A stretch of DNA of 64,000 nucleotides from Clostridium sp. (GTDB lineage Bacteria > Bacillota > Clostridia > Clostridiales > Clostridiaceae): positions 171,081 through 235,080 of the forward strand of contig NZ_JAHAIF010000002.1 in assembly GCF_018372875.1 (NCBI RefSeq). Direction: 5' to 3'. The position numbers and the translations under genes were made by a program. Within the stretch, counting starts at the first letter, position 1, and each line of letters begins with the position of its first letter. Below are positions 8,938-17,846 of the stretch, in pieces. A model generated the notes under the pieces. The model was given only the letters and a program-made list of their open reading frames with translations, ran no database searches and was not told the DNA's origin.

Positions 8938-9825
8938 ATGAAAAAAGCACGTTATATATCTACAGAGGAGAATATTTTAATAGAAGCAAAGTCAATTACA
9001 CCAAAACAGTATGAAAGAACTTATCGTGGCAAGCTATATTGTGAACAAGAAGATTGTGATGCTCAGTTAGTATTTAATGAAAGACAGAAAGGTAAATTTG
9101 TAAGATACTTTAGTACCCTACAAGGAAGCAATCATAAAAAGGGCTGTCCTAATGAGATTAAACATAAAAAAGGTAAAAAGCCGGTGCTTCATATAGGCGG
9201 GGATGATATAAACATCTCAGAATCTCATATTCAAAAAGTACTTGATGATGCTTATAAAACATTTCTCAATAAGTTATATCCATCCAAAGATAAAACAACT
9301 CAAATGATAAAGAGAAAAAAGAAGATAGTTTCAATTCAAGATAATACATTAGCTGCTTCTATTGAATTATCTGGTACTCCTGTTACAACTGGACAAGGAA
9401 AAAATATAATTGAGGGAAAGGAACCTTTTATCTATAAGAGGGAGGTAGCTGAAATTTCCTCAAAAGATATTAATACTTTTAAAGAAATTCATGGAATTAT
9501 TGATGGAATTAGAATCTATTCAGATGAAATATTTTTAGATTTAAAAGGATTAGATGGAAGTAAAATAAGTGTATATATGGGAACTCCATTTAGAACTAAT
9601 TTTAATCAAGAATTTAATCTTATGCATTATATAGAAATATATATTACAAAGCAAAAAGAAATGAACTTCCCTCTAATTTGTACAAGCGTTGGAGAGTTAT
9701 CAACATCAAACAAGGCGGATATAGTTCAAATATATAATTATAGACATTTTAAAATAAATAGATTAGGTTTTTATCAAATTATAGATGCAGTTAATCAAAT
9801 GGCTCAAATAGAATTTGAAATTTAA
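8938..9825 (+). CDS. Uncharacterised protein with N-terminal Cys-rich (possible zinc) motif
   Basis: I choose ATG 8938 (295 residues) because AAAGGAG precedes it; the longer open frame from 8710 reads back into the divergent helicase start and begins with an unlikely hydrophobic sequence. The first 90 residues contain C-x4-C, then a His and a later C (LYCEQEDCDAQL...HKKGCPNE), which resembles the zinc-ribbon front part of CoiA-like proteins. The middle is basic and the last 150 residues are predicted mixed alpha/beta with no motif I recognise. It is divergent from the helicase-nuclease gene and convergent with the NERD-HRDC gene. Function is unknown; nucleic-acid binding is only a guess. Confidence 0.75.
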   Translation: MKKARYISTEENILIEAKSITPKQYERTYRGKLYCEQEDCDAQLVFNERQKGKFVRYFSTLQGSNHKKGCPNEIKHKKGKKPVLHIGGDDINISESHIQKVLDDAYKTFLNKLYPSKDKTTQMIKRKKKIVSIQDNTLAASIELSGTPVTTGQGKNIIEGKEPFIYKREVAEISSKDINTFKEIHGIIDGIRIYSDEIFLDLKGLDGSKISVYMGTPFRTNFNQEFNLMHYIEIYITKQKEMNFPLICTSVGELSTSNKADIVQIYNYRHFKINRLGFYQIIDAVNQMAQIEFEI

Positions 9826-9831
9826 ATATAA

Positions 9832-9867
9832 AAATCCCTTTTGGATAAATCTAAAGGGATTTTTTTC
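9832..9867. terminator. Bidirectional terminator between convergent genes
   Basis: AAATCCCTTT (9832-9841) pairs with AAAGGGATTT (9853-9862), followed by a T-run on the plus strand and an A-run before it for the minus strand. It serves the 8938 gene and probably the convergent NERD gene. Confidence 0.85.
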
Positions 9868-9879
9868 TTATTTACATAT

Positions 9880-10950
9880 TTACATATTTATATATTTATT
9901 TATTATGTTTAACACATCATCACCATACTTATCTACCTTAACCTGTCCAAAGCCTTGAACTTTCAAAAGCTCTTCCTTTGTTTTTGGTCTTTCCTTAACC
10001 AATAAATCTAAGGTATTATTATTGAAAAGAAAATATGGCTTATTTCCTTCTTCCTTTGATTTATTATATCTATACTTTCTTATCTCTTCATATAAATCAC
10101 TTGCATTATCTGCTACTTGCTCATTTTCAACTGCTTCACTAGCAATGACTTCTTCATCTACCAAAACCTCAGAAGCCTCTTCAACTATAGATTCTTTAAA
10201 ATCCTCTTCTGTTAATCCATACTTAGCATTATAATCAAAAGTTATCTCCTTATTATTCTCTAATAAGAATTCAGCTATTTTAACCATGTGACTTTCAAAC
10301 ATCTTGCCATCCTTTTGGCATTTACTTATCTTTTTCTTTAACATATTTGTTATTTGATCATATTTATAAATGCCATTTCTTATAGCATAAGGTGCTTTAC
10401 TTCTATTTATAATAGCTTTAGGATTTGCAATTATTACTGTAGAATAAATTGGCACTCTTTTAATTATTCCATTACCCTTTAAGAAATTTTCTAGTATTCT
10501 TATATGTCTTTCATTCTGAGCAATTGGGCTATACATTCCCTCTTGCTTAAAGACCTTTCCTTCTTTAGTTTTAAATCTTCTTATAAACTCTCCTGCTTCA
10601 TTTATTACAATATCTCCATTAAGTTTTTTAGTTTCAAGTACCATAATAAAATATTCTGTAATCAAGATATAGTCCATTTGAGCAACATAACCAGCATTTT
10701 CAATTCTTATATCATGTAAACAAATCATTGGAATAAAAGAATTTTTTAGCTCATAGCTTACTGCCCTTTCCCCTTCTAGACCTATCTTTAGATTTATTAT
10801 GTCTCGTTGTATTTTCTTTCTTTTTTCGCTTTTTACTCTAGAAAAGAGCTCTTCAAGATCATATAATTGCTTATTTTCACTTTCAAAATCTTTATAGAAC
10901 TCTGGACCTTTTATCTCCCTAATATCTAACAAATTCTTTATAAAAGACAT
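9880..10950 (-). CDS. NERD-domain nuclease-related protein with C-terminal HRDC domain
   Basis: This 356-residue protein begins with a NERD domain (about residues 50-170): a conserved GLEGERAVSYEL helix, then AQMDYILIT and VLETKKLNG strands that match the D...(E/Q)xK catalytic pattern of nuclease-like folds. An acidic low-complexity linker (about 225-285) leads to an HRDC helical domain (286-356), which binds nucleic acid in RecQ and RNase D. NERD-HRDC proteins occur in many Firmicutes without firm function; DNA processing or repair is inferred. The start has a GGGGGG ribosome site. It is monocistronic, ending at a short AT-rich repeat just before the convergent terminator. Confidence 0.85.
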   Translation of the reverse strand: MSFIKNLLDIREIKGPEFYKDFESENKQLYDLEELFSRVKSEKRKKIQRDIINLKIGLEGERAVSYELKNSFIPMICLHDIRIENAGYVAQMDYILITEYFIMVLETKKLNGDIVINEAGEFIRRFKTKEGKVFKQEGMYSPIAQNERHIRILENFLKGNGIIKRVPIYSTVIIANPKAIINRSKAPYAIRNGIYKYDQITNMLKKKISKCQKDGKMFESHMVKIAEFLLENNKEITFDYNAKYGLTEEDFKESIVEEASEVLVDEEVIASEAVENEQVADNASDLYEEIRKYRYNKSKEEGNKPYFLFNNNTLDLLVKERPKTKEELLKVQGFGQVKVDKYGDDVLNIINKYINM

Positions 10951-11003
10951 ATTATCCCCCCAGTAGTAAATACTTTTTTCAAAATTATACCATATTTTGT
11001 AAC

Positions 11004-11090
11004 TTTAGACTATCTTCTGTCATTTGATTTCGTTTCTATGCTTTGTGGTGAAAATAAAAAAACTACTCCTGATTACTTAGAAGTAGTTAA
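11004..11090. repeat. 87-bp direct repeat, copy 1 (contains a minus-strand terminator)
   Basis: It matches 12714-12801 in the same orientation with few mismatches. The half nearest the gene is a minus-strand terminator: AACTACT/AGTAGTT arms (11061-11067, 11082-11088) followed by seven Ts. The other 50 bp share no obvious function, yet are equally conserved, so the segment looks duplicated rather than independently evolved. The two copies bracket the parA-like pair. Confidence 0.8.
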
Positions 11091-11123
11091 TATATTCTTT
11101 ATTCTTTCTTTGTAAATTAGAAT

Positions 11124-11516
11124 TTAGTAATTATCATTTTTTAATATATTCATTTTTATTTTTGCTCCTGCTGTTCCTTCAACTATTTTATCAATAATTT
11201 CACTTTTAACAGCCTTACTTCTTAATGATATATTCAGAGCTTTGGCAATATCCTTTAGTTCTTTAACTGTGAGTTTTTCTTTATTAATTAAATTTCTAAC
11301 ATCATTCTTATCACTTAGTTCCACTACCATATTAATAAAACTACTTATCTTTATTCTTTTTTCATTAGTTTTTATTTTTTTTTCCTTTTCATTAATTTCT
11401 AACTTTGCTTGCCCATAAAGTAGCTTATCTATTGATTTATCATCCATATTTAAAACATAGTCAAATACAAGTTTACTTATTTTAATCACCTTATTTTTAT
11501 CCATATTATAGCTCAT
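11124..11516 (-). CDS. Small SAP-like protein partner of the ParA-like ATPase
   Basis: This 130-residue basic protein has a Lys-rich middle and a C-terminal SAP or Rho-N-like motif (about residues 82-112, LTVKELKDIAKALNIS), a helix-extension-helix fold that usually binds DNA. The ATG has GAGGAG seven bases upstream, inside the end of the parA-like gene, and the two genes overlap by 11 bp, which implies translational coupling. By position it could be the DNA-binding adaptor of the ATPase, a role that ParB-like proteins play elsewhere; this is inference. A terminator in the direct repeat at 11004-11090 follows. Confidence 0.75.
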   Translation of the reverse strand: MSYNMDKNKVIKISKLVFDYVLNMDDKSIDKLLYGQAKLEINEKEKKIKTNEKRIKISSFINMVVELSDKNDVRNLINKEKLTVKELKDIAKALNISLRSKAVKSEIIDKIVEGTAGAKIKMNILKNDNY

Positions 11517-12426
11517 ATAATATCTCCTCTAATACCCCTTCAAATTCCTTATATAGCTCATCATTCTTTAGATTTCCACTTTTCATAACATAAGGGATTT
11601 GAATATCATTATCTATTTCTCTTTCGCATACTTTAATACTATTATTTAGCACTCTTATACCCTGTTTTTGTAACTGATCCCTGTACTGCCTATTTAATAT
11701 TACTTCTCTATTTCTTCTGAATTTAACCATTGTACCTACCACACCAAGTAACTTAGCTCTACCTGTCTTATAACTTTTAAATTCATACTCTTGTATACAA
11801 TATTCTATTTTATTAAATAAAGTATTTACATGCTCTTGCAAAGTAGGTACTCCAATTGTAGATAAATAATCTAATTTTGTCGGAATTATAAATGCATCGC
11901 TTGAATAAACTGCACTTTGAGTAATTATATCAAAGCTTGGTTGACAATCTAGTAATATGTAATCAAACTTATTATCCTTTATCCCCTTAAAACCATTATT
12001 TAACTTTGATATACATTTCATGAAACTTCTAGCGGTATTTCTAGGTTTATTTCCTGTTATGTTTCTTGCAAGATCAATTTGTATGCTATATAAATCTGTA
12101 TGAGATGGAATCAATGCTATAGATCCTTTACCTCTTTCTTCTAGTATCCTATTTACTTTTAAATCATACGTAATAAACTCATTTATATCACACTCTTTTT
12201 TGGAATTTATTGAGTTATTAAACCATGTCCTTATTGTACGCTCATTTTTATAATATTTTCTCCAGTCATCAACAGACATTAGTAGAAAAGTTAAACTAGC
12301 TTGAGGATCTAAATCAACTAAAAGAACATTTTTATTATATTTTTCAGATAAGAGTGCACCTAGGTTTGATACTAAAGTACTTTTTCCAACTCCTCCCTTA
12401 TAATTTATTACTGAAATAATCTTCAA
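11506..12426 (-). CDS. ParA-like (Soj/MinD family) ATPase
   Basis: This 306-residue protein carries the deviant Walker A KGGVGKS at residues 10-16, the A' motif LVDLDPQAS near 36-44, and Walker B ILLDCQPS near 155. It starts with TTG (AAGGAG eight bases upstream). It is too small and too isolated to be the chromosomal Soj: there is no parB, gidB or oriC context. It forms an operon with the SAP-like gene and has an unusual 121-bp inverted-repeat region directly upstream. Likely roles are partition of a mobile element, or dynamic positioning in a defence system. I cannot tell these apart from sequence. Confidence 0.85.
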   Translation of the reverse strand: MKIISVINYKGGVGKSTLVSNLGALLSEKYNKNVLLVDLDPQASLTFLLMSVDDWRKYYKNERTIRTWFNNSINSKKECDINEFITYDLKVNRILEERGKGSIALIPSHTDLYSIQIDLARNITGNKPRNTARSFMKCISKLNNGFKGIKDNKFDYILLDCQPSFDIITQSAVYSSDAFIIPTKLDYLSTIGVPTLQEHVNTLFNKIEYCIQEYEFKSYKTGRAKLLGVVGTMVKFRRNREVILNRQYRDQLQKQGIRVLNNSIKVCEREIDNDIQIPYVMKSGNLKNDELYKEFEGVLEEILYEL

Positions 12427-12464
12427 TTTGTATTCTCCTTATATAATTCTTACTCTTAAATATT

Positions 12465-12585
12465 ATGAGTTTAAAAAGAAATACATGAATTGTTAACCTA
12501 AATTTTTCACTGAATTAATTAAGCCAATTGAAAGTGGTTATACTACCTCTATAATCAAGAGGTAGATATATTCTTTTAAACTCAT
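12465..12585. repeat. 121-bp inverted-repeat region upstream of parA-like gene
   Basis: Perfect 12-bp arms ATGAGTTTAAAA (12465-12476) and TTTTAAACTCAT (12574-12585) bound a segment that also contains a small hairpin (TACCTCT/AGAGGTA, 12544-12564). It lies 39 bp before the parA-like start codon. It could be a promoter-operator or a centromere-like binding region. The rest of this 390-bp gap (12586-12713) shows no gene. Confidence 0.6.
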
Positions 12586-12713
12586 TTGTTCATATGCTAT
12601 ATGTTCCTGTATTTGATTTTTTATATATTCTTGTATAACTTTTTTTATTTCTAACTACTGTATTAACATAATATTCCTTAAAATATAATTGTCTATTGCC
12701 ATATTTATACCTA

Positions 12714-12801
12714 TTTAGACCAACTCCTGTCATCTGGTTTCGTTTCTATGCTTTGTTGTGAAAATATAAAAAACTACTCCTAGTTATTTAGAAGTAGTTT
12801 A
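12714..12801. repeat. 87-bp direct repeat, copy 2 (terminator of the mcrBC operon)
   Basis: This is the second copy of the 11004-11090 segment. Its AACTACT/AGTAGTT stem (12772-12778, 12793-12799) with a T-run serves as the minus-strand terminator for the membrane-protein gene ending at 12818. Confidence 0.8.
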
Positions 12802-12817
12802 ATTACTTTTTAATGTT

Positions 12818-13501
12818 TTATTGTTGTGATGCTTCCTTACCTATATCTTTTATGTAATTAATAGTAAAAGGAATCAAACTAGTTACAAACACAGTTTTAT
12901 ATAATTCATAATCACGCTTAAAAGACTGAGCATCTAATACTGCTCCATTTGCTTCCATTTGATTCGTAAAGTAAGATAATAGAATAACCCCTGATATTAA
13001 ATAACTTATTAACATTAAAGTTTTTATCCACTTAGCTAAATTTATGTTTGCGCTATCACCTATTTTTCTAAAAGGATTCATTATTCTATTTAGTATCTTT
13101 AAAAACTTTTCTGCTTTACTATGATTATTAAAAAAAATGATAACCTTATTCATTAACTTTTCTATTAAACTTCTAATAATATTATCCTGACTTAAATAAT
13201 ACATTTCATAAGGCACTATCATTAAATAAGTAAAAATAAAAAATAAACCTCCAAAAATAATTAAATGCATAAATATATAAACTGGAATAATTGAATATTT
13301 CTCTATCCACTCTATTCCTGAAAGTTTGAACATTAATCCATATATTGACCAAAAGAAATAAGCTCCTACTAATATTCCGCCAAATATACCATAACGAGGA
13401 CTAATATTCTCTTCTCCAATCACTCTTCTTAAATAAGTTGCTGCAAATAATCCACCAATAATTAATACAAAAATCTGTACAAAATTTATCAATCCGCCCA
13501 T
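12818..13501 (-). CDS. Multi-pass membrane protein of the McrBC cassette
   Basis: This 227-residue protein has about five hydrophobic segments: residues 5-24, 35-57, 72-95, about 165-182, and a weaker one near 205-220. A basic cytoplasmic loop lies between the third and fourth. No enzymatic motif is visible. It begins 18 bp after mcrC (GGGGGTG ribosome site) and is followed by the operon terminator, so it is co-transcribed with the EVE-McrB and McrC genes. A membrane protein tied to a McrBC pair is unusual for classical McrBC and could be a membrane-acting effector; that is inference. Confidence 0.75.
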   Translation of the reverse strand: MGGLINFVQIFVLIIGGLFAATYLRRVIGEENISPRYGIFGGILVGAYFFWSIYGLMFKLSGIEWIEKYSIIPVYIFMHLIIFGGLFFIFTYLMIVPYEMYYLSQDNIIRSLIEKLMNKVIIFFNNHSKAEKFLKILNRIMNPFRKIGDSANINLAKWIKTLMLISYLISGVILLSYFTNQMEANGAVLDAQSFKRDYELYKTVFVTSLIPFTINYIKDIGKEASQQ

Positions 13502-13519
13502 ACATTCACCCCCTATAAT

Positions 13520-14791
13520 TCAATTTTCTATTGACTGAATAATCCCCCTTAAATTTTCAATAGTTACTTTCTCATTTTCTAAGTTAATAGTATAAATTCT
13601 AATTTTCTTTTTATTGTCATCCTCTAAAAACCATGATTCATGATATATATTCTCCTCACCTGACACAAGGATATTATGGGGATATAATAGAATAACATTA
13701 TGTACATCCTTATATCTTGTAAGGTAGGCATACATTTGATAAAGATCCTCCCTTTTTACACCATGCCTATTGTAGGCACTAGATATCCTTTTCCACTTTG
13801 TATCCATTATAAGTTGCTCTTTACCATCCTTCACAATAACAATATCAGGCTTTAACTGAAATATTCCTTTATTAGTATTTTCACTAACAAGAAGTTTATA
13901 TTTAGAATGTTGAGAGTGAATCACTCCATCTTCTAGTGTAATATACAATAACTTAGTTATATACTTTTCAAAAACTTCATCCATCCTAAACAATATAGAA
14001 AATGCCTTATCATTTCCCCTACTTCCTAATGATGAATATCCCCTAAGTAGCATTTTAGCTAAAATAAATGCTTCCTCAAATCTATCATTTAATCTAGTAA
14101 ATTTATAATTATTAACTTCTAAATTACCTATCTCTCTTTCTGTAACTTCAGTAAAGTAAGTTTGCATATGCCTTAGAATTTTTATAGTTTGCTGATTTCT
14201 TATTCCTTTAATTAGATTTGTTATACAATATACAAAAATCTGATTTAAAGTATTATTTATCGAAAACTCTTCATATCTACAGAAAGCCTTTGGTTTTGCA
14301 GAAGCTATATTCTTAATCTGCTGATTAACCACAAGCTTCCCCTTTAATGTTCCTATATTCTCCTCTGTAGATATATACTCCTGATATGGTCCCTTACTTA
14401 GTTCCTTTTGAAGCTTTATTGCAAAAAGATAAGAAAGTATTTCATCTAAACTCATTTTATACATATTAAGATGATTAATTTCTGAATAATTAACTTTTAT
14501 AATTCCGCATCTAGCAAGCATATTTAATAGCGCTTTTCTTTCCTCTTCAGGACTATTATTATTTATACTTACCTTTGGTAATATTTCTATATCAACAGTT
14601 GACAACTTAATGTATCCAACGTAATTAATAATAGTAATTGTATTCCTATCCCATATAAAATTATCTCTATCAAGGTTACTTTTTATATACTCACTAAGCT
14701 CATCTGCTTCTTCTTGGCTTATTGTTTTACAATCTACATTATTATCTATCTTTAAACTTTCAAAACACTCCTGAATAGTTATATGCCTCAT
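13520..14791 (-). CDS. mcrC: McrC-like endonuclease subunit (5-methylcytosine-specific restriction)
   Basis: The reading frame is open to 14812, but the ATG at 14791 has AGGAG seven bases upstream, so I start there (423 residues). The N-terminal half matches the McrC layout (IINYVGYIKL, IEILPKVS). The C-terminal half has the PD-(D/E)XK core: KPDIVIV near residue 312, then MDTKWK near 327 and a downstream Q-x3-Y helix (LYQMYAY). McrC provides the cleavage active site that the McrB GTPase drives along DNA. The gene lies 17 bp after the mcrB stop and 18 bp before the membrane gene. Confidence 0.9.
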   Translation of the reverse strand: MRHITIQECFESLKIDNNVDCKTISQEEADELSEYIKSNLDRDNFIWDRNTITIINYVGYIKLSTVDIEILPKVSINNNSPEEERKALLNMLARCGIIKVNYSEINHLNMYKMSLDEILSYLFAIKLQKELSKGPYQEYISTEENIGTLKGKLVVNQQIKNIASAKPKAFCRYEEFSINNTLNQIFVYCITNLIKGIRNQQTIKILRHMQTYFTEVTEREIGNLEVNNYKFTRLNDRFEEAFILAKMLLRGYSSLGSRGNDKAFSILFRMDEVFEKYITKLLYITLEDGVIHSQHSKYKLLVSENTNKGIFQLKPDIVIVKDGKEQLIMDTKWKRISSAYNRHGVKREDLYQMYAYLTRYKDVHNVILLYPHNILVSGEENIYHESWFLEDDNKKKIRIYTINLENEKVTIENLRGIIQSIEN

Positions 14792-14808
14792 ATTACTACT
14801 CCTCATTA

Positions 14809-17586
14809 TCATTCAGTTATTCCTTCATAAACATTTAGAAATGCTTCTTTAGTTGGATTATCTACTATTGAATAAATATATTGTTCTTGATAATTATCTA
14901 TAATATTTGTTTTAAATAATCCACTTACATTAACCTTCTTTTTATTTATAAAGTAATCATTATTTATTCCTGCCCCACCTAAAATAAGTTCAACTTTTTC
15001 CCAGTCACCATAGAAATATTCTTGAAGAAGTGGTATTATCTTATTTTTCATAATTAATACTAAATCCTCAAAAGTTAAATTATCTTTCATAAAATAAGCA
15101 TGCCCAATAGTATGATCCCTATCAAATAAATACTCAACCCTCTTGTTTATAACATCTAAAAATCTACCAACATTAATACCATCTACATCAACACTTATCT
15201 TACTTACATCAGGCATGTACTCTTTAAAAGTAAATCTTCTTCTTAAGGCTGTATCCAATAATGCAATTGACCTATCTGCTGTATTCATTGTCCCTAAAAT
15301 GTAAACATTACTTGGAACACCAAACTTATCATTGGAATATGGCAATGTTACTTTAAGTTCATTTTTTTCACCAAGCCTCTTATCCTCTTCAATTAGAGTA
15401 ATTAATTCCCCAAATATCTTTGATATATTTCCTCTATTTATTTCATCTATAATAAGAACATAATTTTTAACATTTTCTGATTGTTCACTTTTATGAGAAA
15501 TTAATTCTCTTATTCTGCTTAAATTTAAATCCTCAGTTTTAAACTTATATATAGAACCTTGAGATAAACTCTTTGACTTTAATATATCTGTCTTATCTAA
15601 ATTACCATCTTTATATAACCACTCTACCTTTCTGAAGTGATTATATCCTATTGGAGTATCTTCATTAAATTCATAGTCCCCAATAACCCTTCCAATAGCT
15701 CTTGCCTTTTTCATACCATCCCCTATAATAACTATGTCATCTTTTTTAACGCTTGTAACAAAACATTTTACAGCTGATAATGCTCCACCACTTACACCAC
15801 TATACATTTCTTTAACATCACAATCTGCTTTGCATTTAGAAAAATCTATATTTTCTCCCCATCCAAGTGCAACACAATTATTATCAATGCAGTAATTGTA
15901 TATAGACTCATCATTATCTAACTTATTTCCTAATGCCATCTTATAAAAGTTTATCTTATTTTCATCAAAATCATATTTAGGTAACCACTCTTGAGCCTTT
16001 GCAGATGCCTTCTCACAAATTAATTTAAATATACCTGGCTGAACTACAAATCCTTTTCCTTCTTCATCACTTCTAAGACCCTCCACAAATTCTTCATAAC
16101 CATAGGATTGGTGGAATGTACAGAAGGCTATTTGTCCTTCTTCTAAAAGCTTATTAAATTCTAAGACAACTTCATCTCTATTTTCTTCATTTTCTATAAG
16201 TGACTTGTACTTTTCTTTATCAATTATCTCTAATGCTCTACTTATAACATTATAAGTTTTTCCTGTTCCTGGAGGTCCGTATAATATTTGATTCTTACTT
16301 TCGCAATTACTACAACTCGCACACTCACTATCATTCCTATCGCTACTTACCATATCTACATATTTTACTTCACTTAATTGATTTATATATAAAATATTAT
16401 CTATATCTCTATATTGATATACTGTTGTTCCATATCCTTCTTTTGAATTAGGTAACCTATTTTCTCTTAAATTAATCCAATTAACTCTTATTATATGTGG
16501 AAAATCTTTGTCTTCTAAATACTCATATTTCCCTTCTACTTGTCCAATTCCAAGTACTATATCTTCCCTTACCGCAACAACTATATCTCCAACCTCAATA
16601 TTTTTATAAAAAACTTTTATTTGATTAGAAATTCTACCAATTACAGGTGACTCGTATTTATATTTACTTTCTAAAACATAAGATATATTATTTTTTACTT
16701 CTTTTATATCTTGATTATCATATTTTCGTAGGTCTCCAACTTCTGACCATCCAATTGATACATAACTATTACTCCTCATCTCATCCCAACAGTTTTTATC
16801 ACCACTTATAGAAGTTGTATTAATTCTATAATAATTCAAAGGCTCTCCAAATAACTCGATCATTGAAATCATTACATAACTTGTTTGAATCCCAATTTCT
16901 TTAACAACTTGCATCAACTGCCCTGCCATTACGTACAATTTATCCTTCTCAGGTTTTATATTACAAGAAATTAATGCATGCTTCTGCCATCTAGTATTAT
17001 GAAATGTATCTATTTTATCAGGATATATCATATGATAATACTTATGTACCCATCCTAAGCTACACATATTATTATCAGATAAAACATTTTCTAATTTATT
17101 TTGTAAAATTCTATATTCTTCAACTCCAGAATCAGGTGATAATTTTCCAATTATTTTTGCACCTTCTACTAATTCATTTCTTATTTTTTCAGCAGTATCT
17201 ATCGCTTGATCTTTAGTTAATATTATAGAATTGTGTGGACTTCCAGTTATCCATTTATCCTCACTGCTTTTCTTATAAAGTATATATTTATATGAACTTC
17301 CACCAGAAATACTTCCATAACTCTTCGTACTTGTCTTAAATTCGTCATCATTCTTAAATTCTAACCAATAAACTAAACTATCCTTATTACTAATATTAAA
17401 AATTGTCTCCGCTAACTCTTCTCCCTCAAGCATACTTAACTTTTCAGGATTGAATCTATCATAAAATTTTCTATATCCTTCTTCTAATTCTTTTATATCT
17501 AATAATTTCTTTTCATCCTTTAATTTTTCATATGTTTCTTTAATTTTTTTAATGATACTACTTTTATTATTAGATTTACCCTCCAT
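14809..17586 (-). CDS. mcrB: McrB-like AAA+ GTPase with two EVE-like domains; N-terminus lost by frameshift
   Basis: This 925-residue frame has a helical N-terminal domain (about 1-250), an EVE-like modified-base-binding domain (about 258-375; YVSIGW, GDIVVAV, GIGQVEG), and then the McrB motor. Walker A GPPGTGKT is near 437, Walker B IIDEINRG near 711, and the McrB signature MNTADRS near 765. A second EVE-like domain (about 535-690; CVALGWGENID, DDIVIIGDG, GRVIGDYEF) is inserted between Walker A and Walker B. ATG 17586 has a GGAGG-free context and is probably internal: codons just upstream in this frame read NDETHKRWSNAIDKYEKY, continuing the domain encoded in another frame at 17520-17846. 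The intact gene would run 17846-14809. It likely recognises modified phage DNA and drives McrC. Confidence 0.88.
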   Translation of the reverse strand: MEGKSNNKSSIIKKIKETYEKLKDEKKLLDIKELEEGYRKFYDRFNPEKLSMLEGEELAETIFNISNKDSLVYWLEFKNDDEFKTSTKSYGSISGGSSYKYILYKKSSEDKWITGSPHNSIILTKDQAIDTAEKIRNELVEGAKIIGKLSPDSGVEEYRILQNKLENVLSDNNMCSLGWVHKYYHMIYPDKIDTFHNTRWQKHALISCNIKPEKDKLYVMAGQLMQVVKEIGIQTSYVMISMIELFGEPLNYYRINTTSISGDKNCWDEMRSNSYVSIGWSEVGDLRKYDNQDIKEVKNNISYVLESKYKYESPVIGRISNQIKVFYKNIEVGDIVVAVREDIVLGIGQVEGKYEYLEDKDFPHIIRVNWINLRENRLPNSKEGYGTTVYQYRDIDNILYINQLSEVKYVDMVSSDRNDSECASCSNCESKNQILYGPPGTGKTYNVISRALEIIDKEKYKSLIENEENRDEVVLEFNKLLEEGQIAFCTFHQSYGYEEFVEGLRSDEEGKGFVVQPGIFKLICEKASAKAQEWLPKYDFDENKINFYKMALGNKLDNDESIYNYCIDNNCVALGWGENIDFSKCKADCDVKEMYSGVSGGALSAVKCFVTSVKKDDIVIIGDGMKKARAIGRVIGDYEFNEDTPIGYNHFRKVEWLYKDGNLDKTDILKSKSLSQGSIYKFKTEDLNLSRIRELISHKSEQSENVKNYVLIIDEINRGNISKIFGELITLIEEDKRLGEKNELKVTLPYSNDKFGVPSNVYILGTMNTADRSIALLDTALRRRFTFKEYMPDVSKISVDVDGINVGRFLDVINKRVEYLFDRDHTIGHAYFMKDNLTFEDLVLIMKNKIIPLLQEYFYGDWEKVELILGGAGINNDYFINKKKVNVSGLFKTNIIDNYQEQYIYSIVDNPTKEAFLNVYEGITE

Positions 17587-17846
17587 ATATTTTTCGTATT
17601 TATCGATAGCATTACTCCATCTTTTATGTGTTTCGTCATTCTTTTTTTGTATAATTCTGAACTATTTATTATGTTAATAACTTGTTTCAATTCATTTATT
17701 TCATTAATCCTATAAATATCTTTATCTATAATTTTGTTTTCTTTTATAAATTCTGTAACAGAATTTATAGCAGAACCATATGAATTAATAGTTCCTTCTT
17801 TTAAATTAGTGTTATCATATAACCACTTTTCAAATAACTCTCTCAT
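17520..17846 (-). pseudogene. Frameshifted N-terminal domain of the mcrB gene
   Basis: ATG 17846 has AAAGGAG seven bases upstream and begins MRELFEKWLYDNTNLKEG, a small helical domain (FxxWL...GTINSY...AI) found at the front of some McrB-like and restriction proteins. The frame leaves homology after a run of seven As on the minus strand (plus-strand Ts at 17642-17648). Adding one A would join this domain in frame to the 14809-17586 protein, giving a protein of about 1,012 residues. Options are a true disabling frameshift, a phase-variable tract, RNA-polymerase slippage on A7, or a sequencing error. Confidence 0.8.

Noticed and set aside
11004..12801. CRISPR or integrated plasmid
   Set aside because: Only two repeat copies 1.7 kb apart with genes between; no array and no replication gene.
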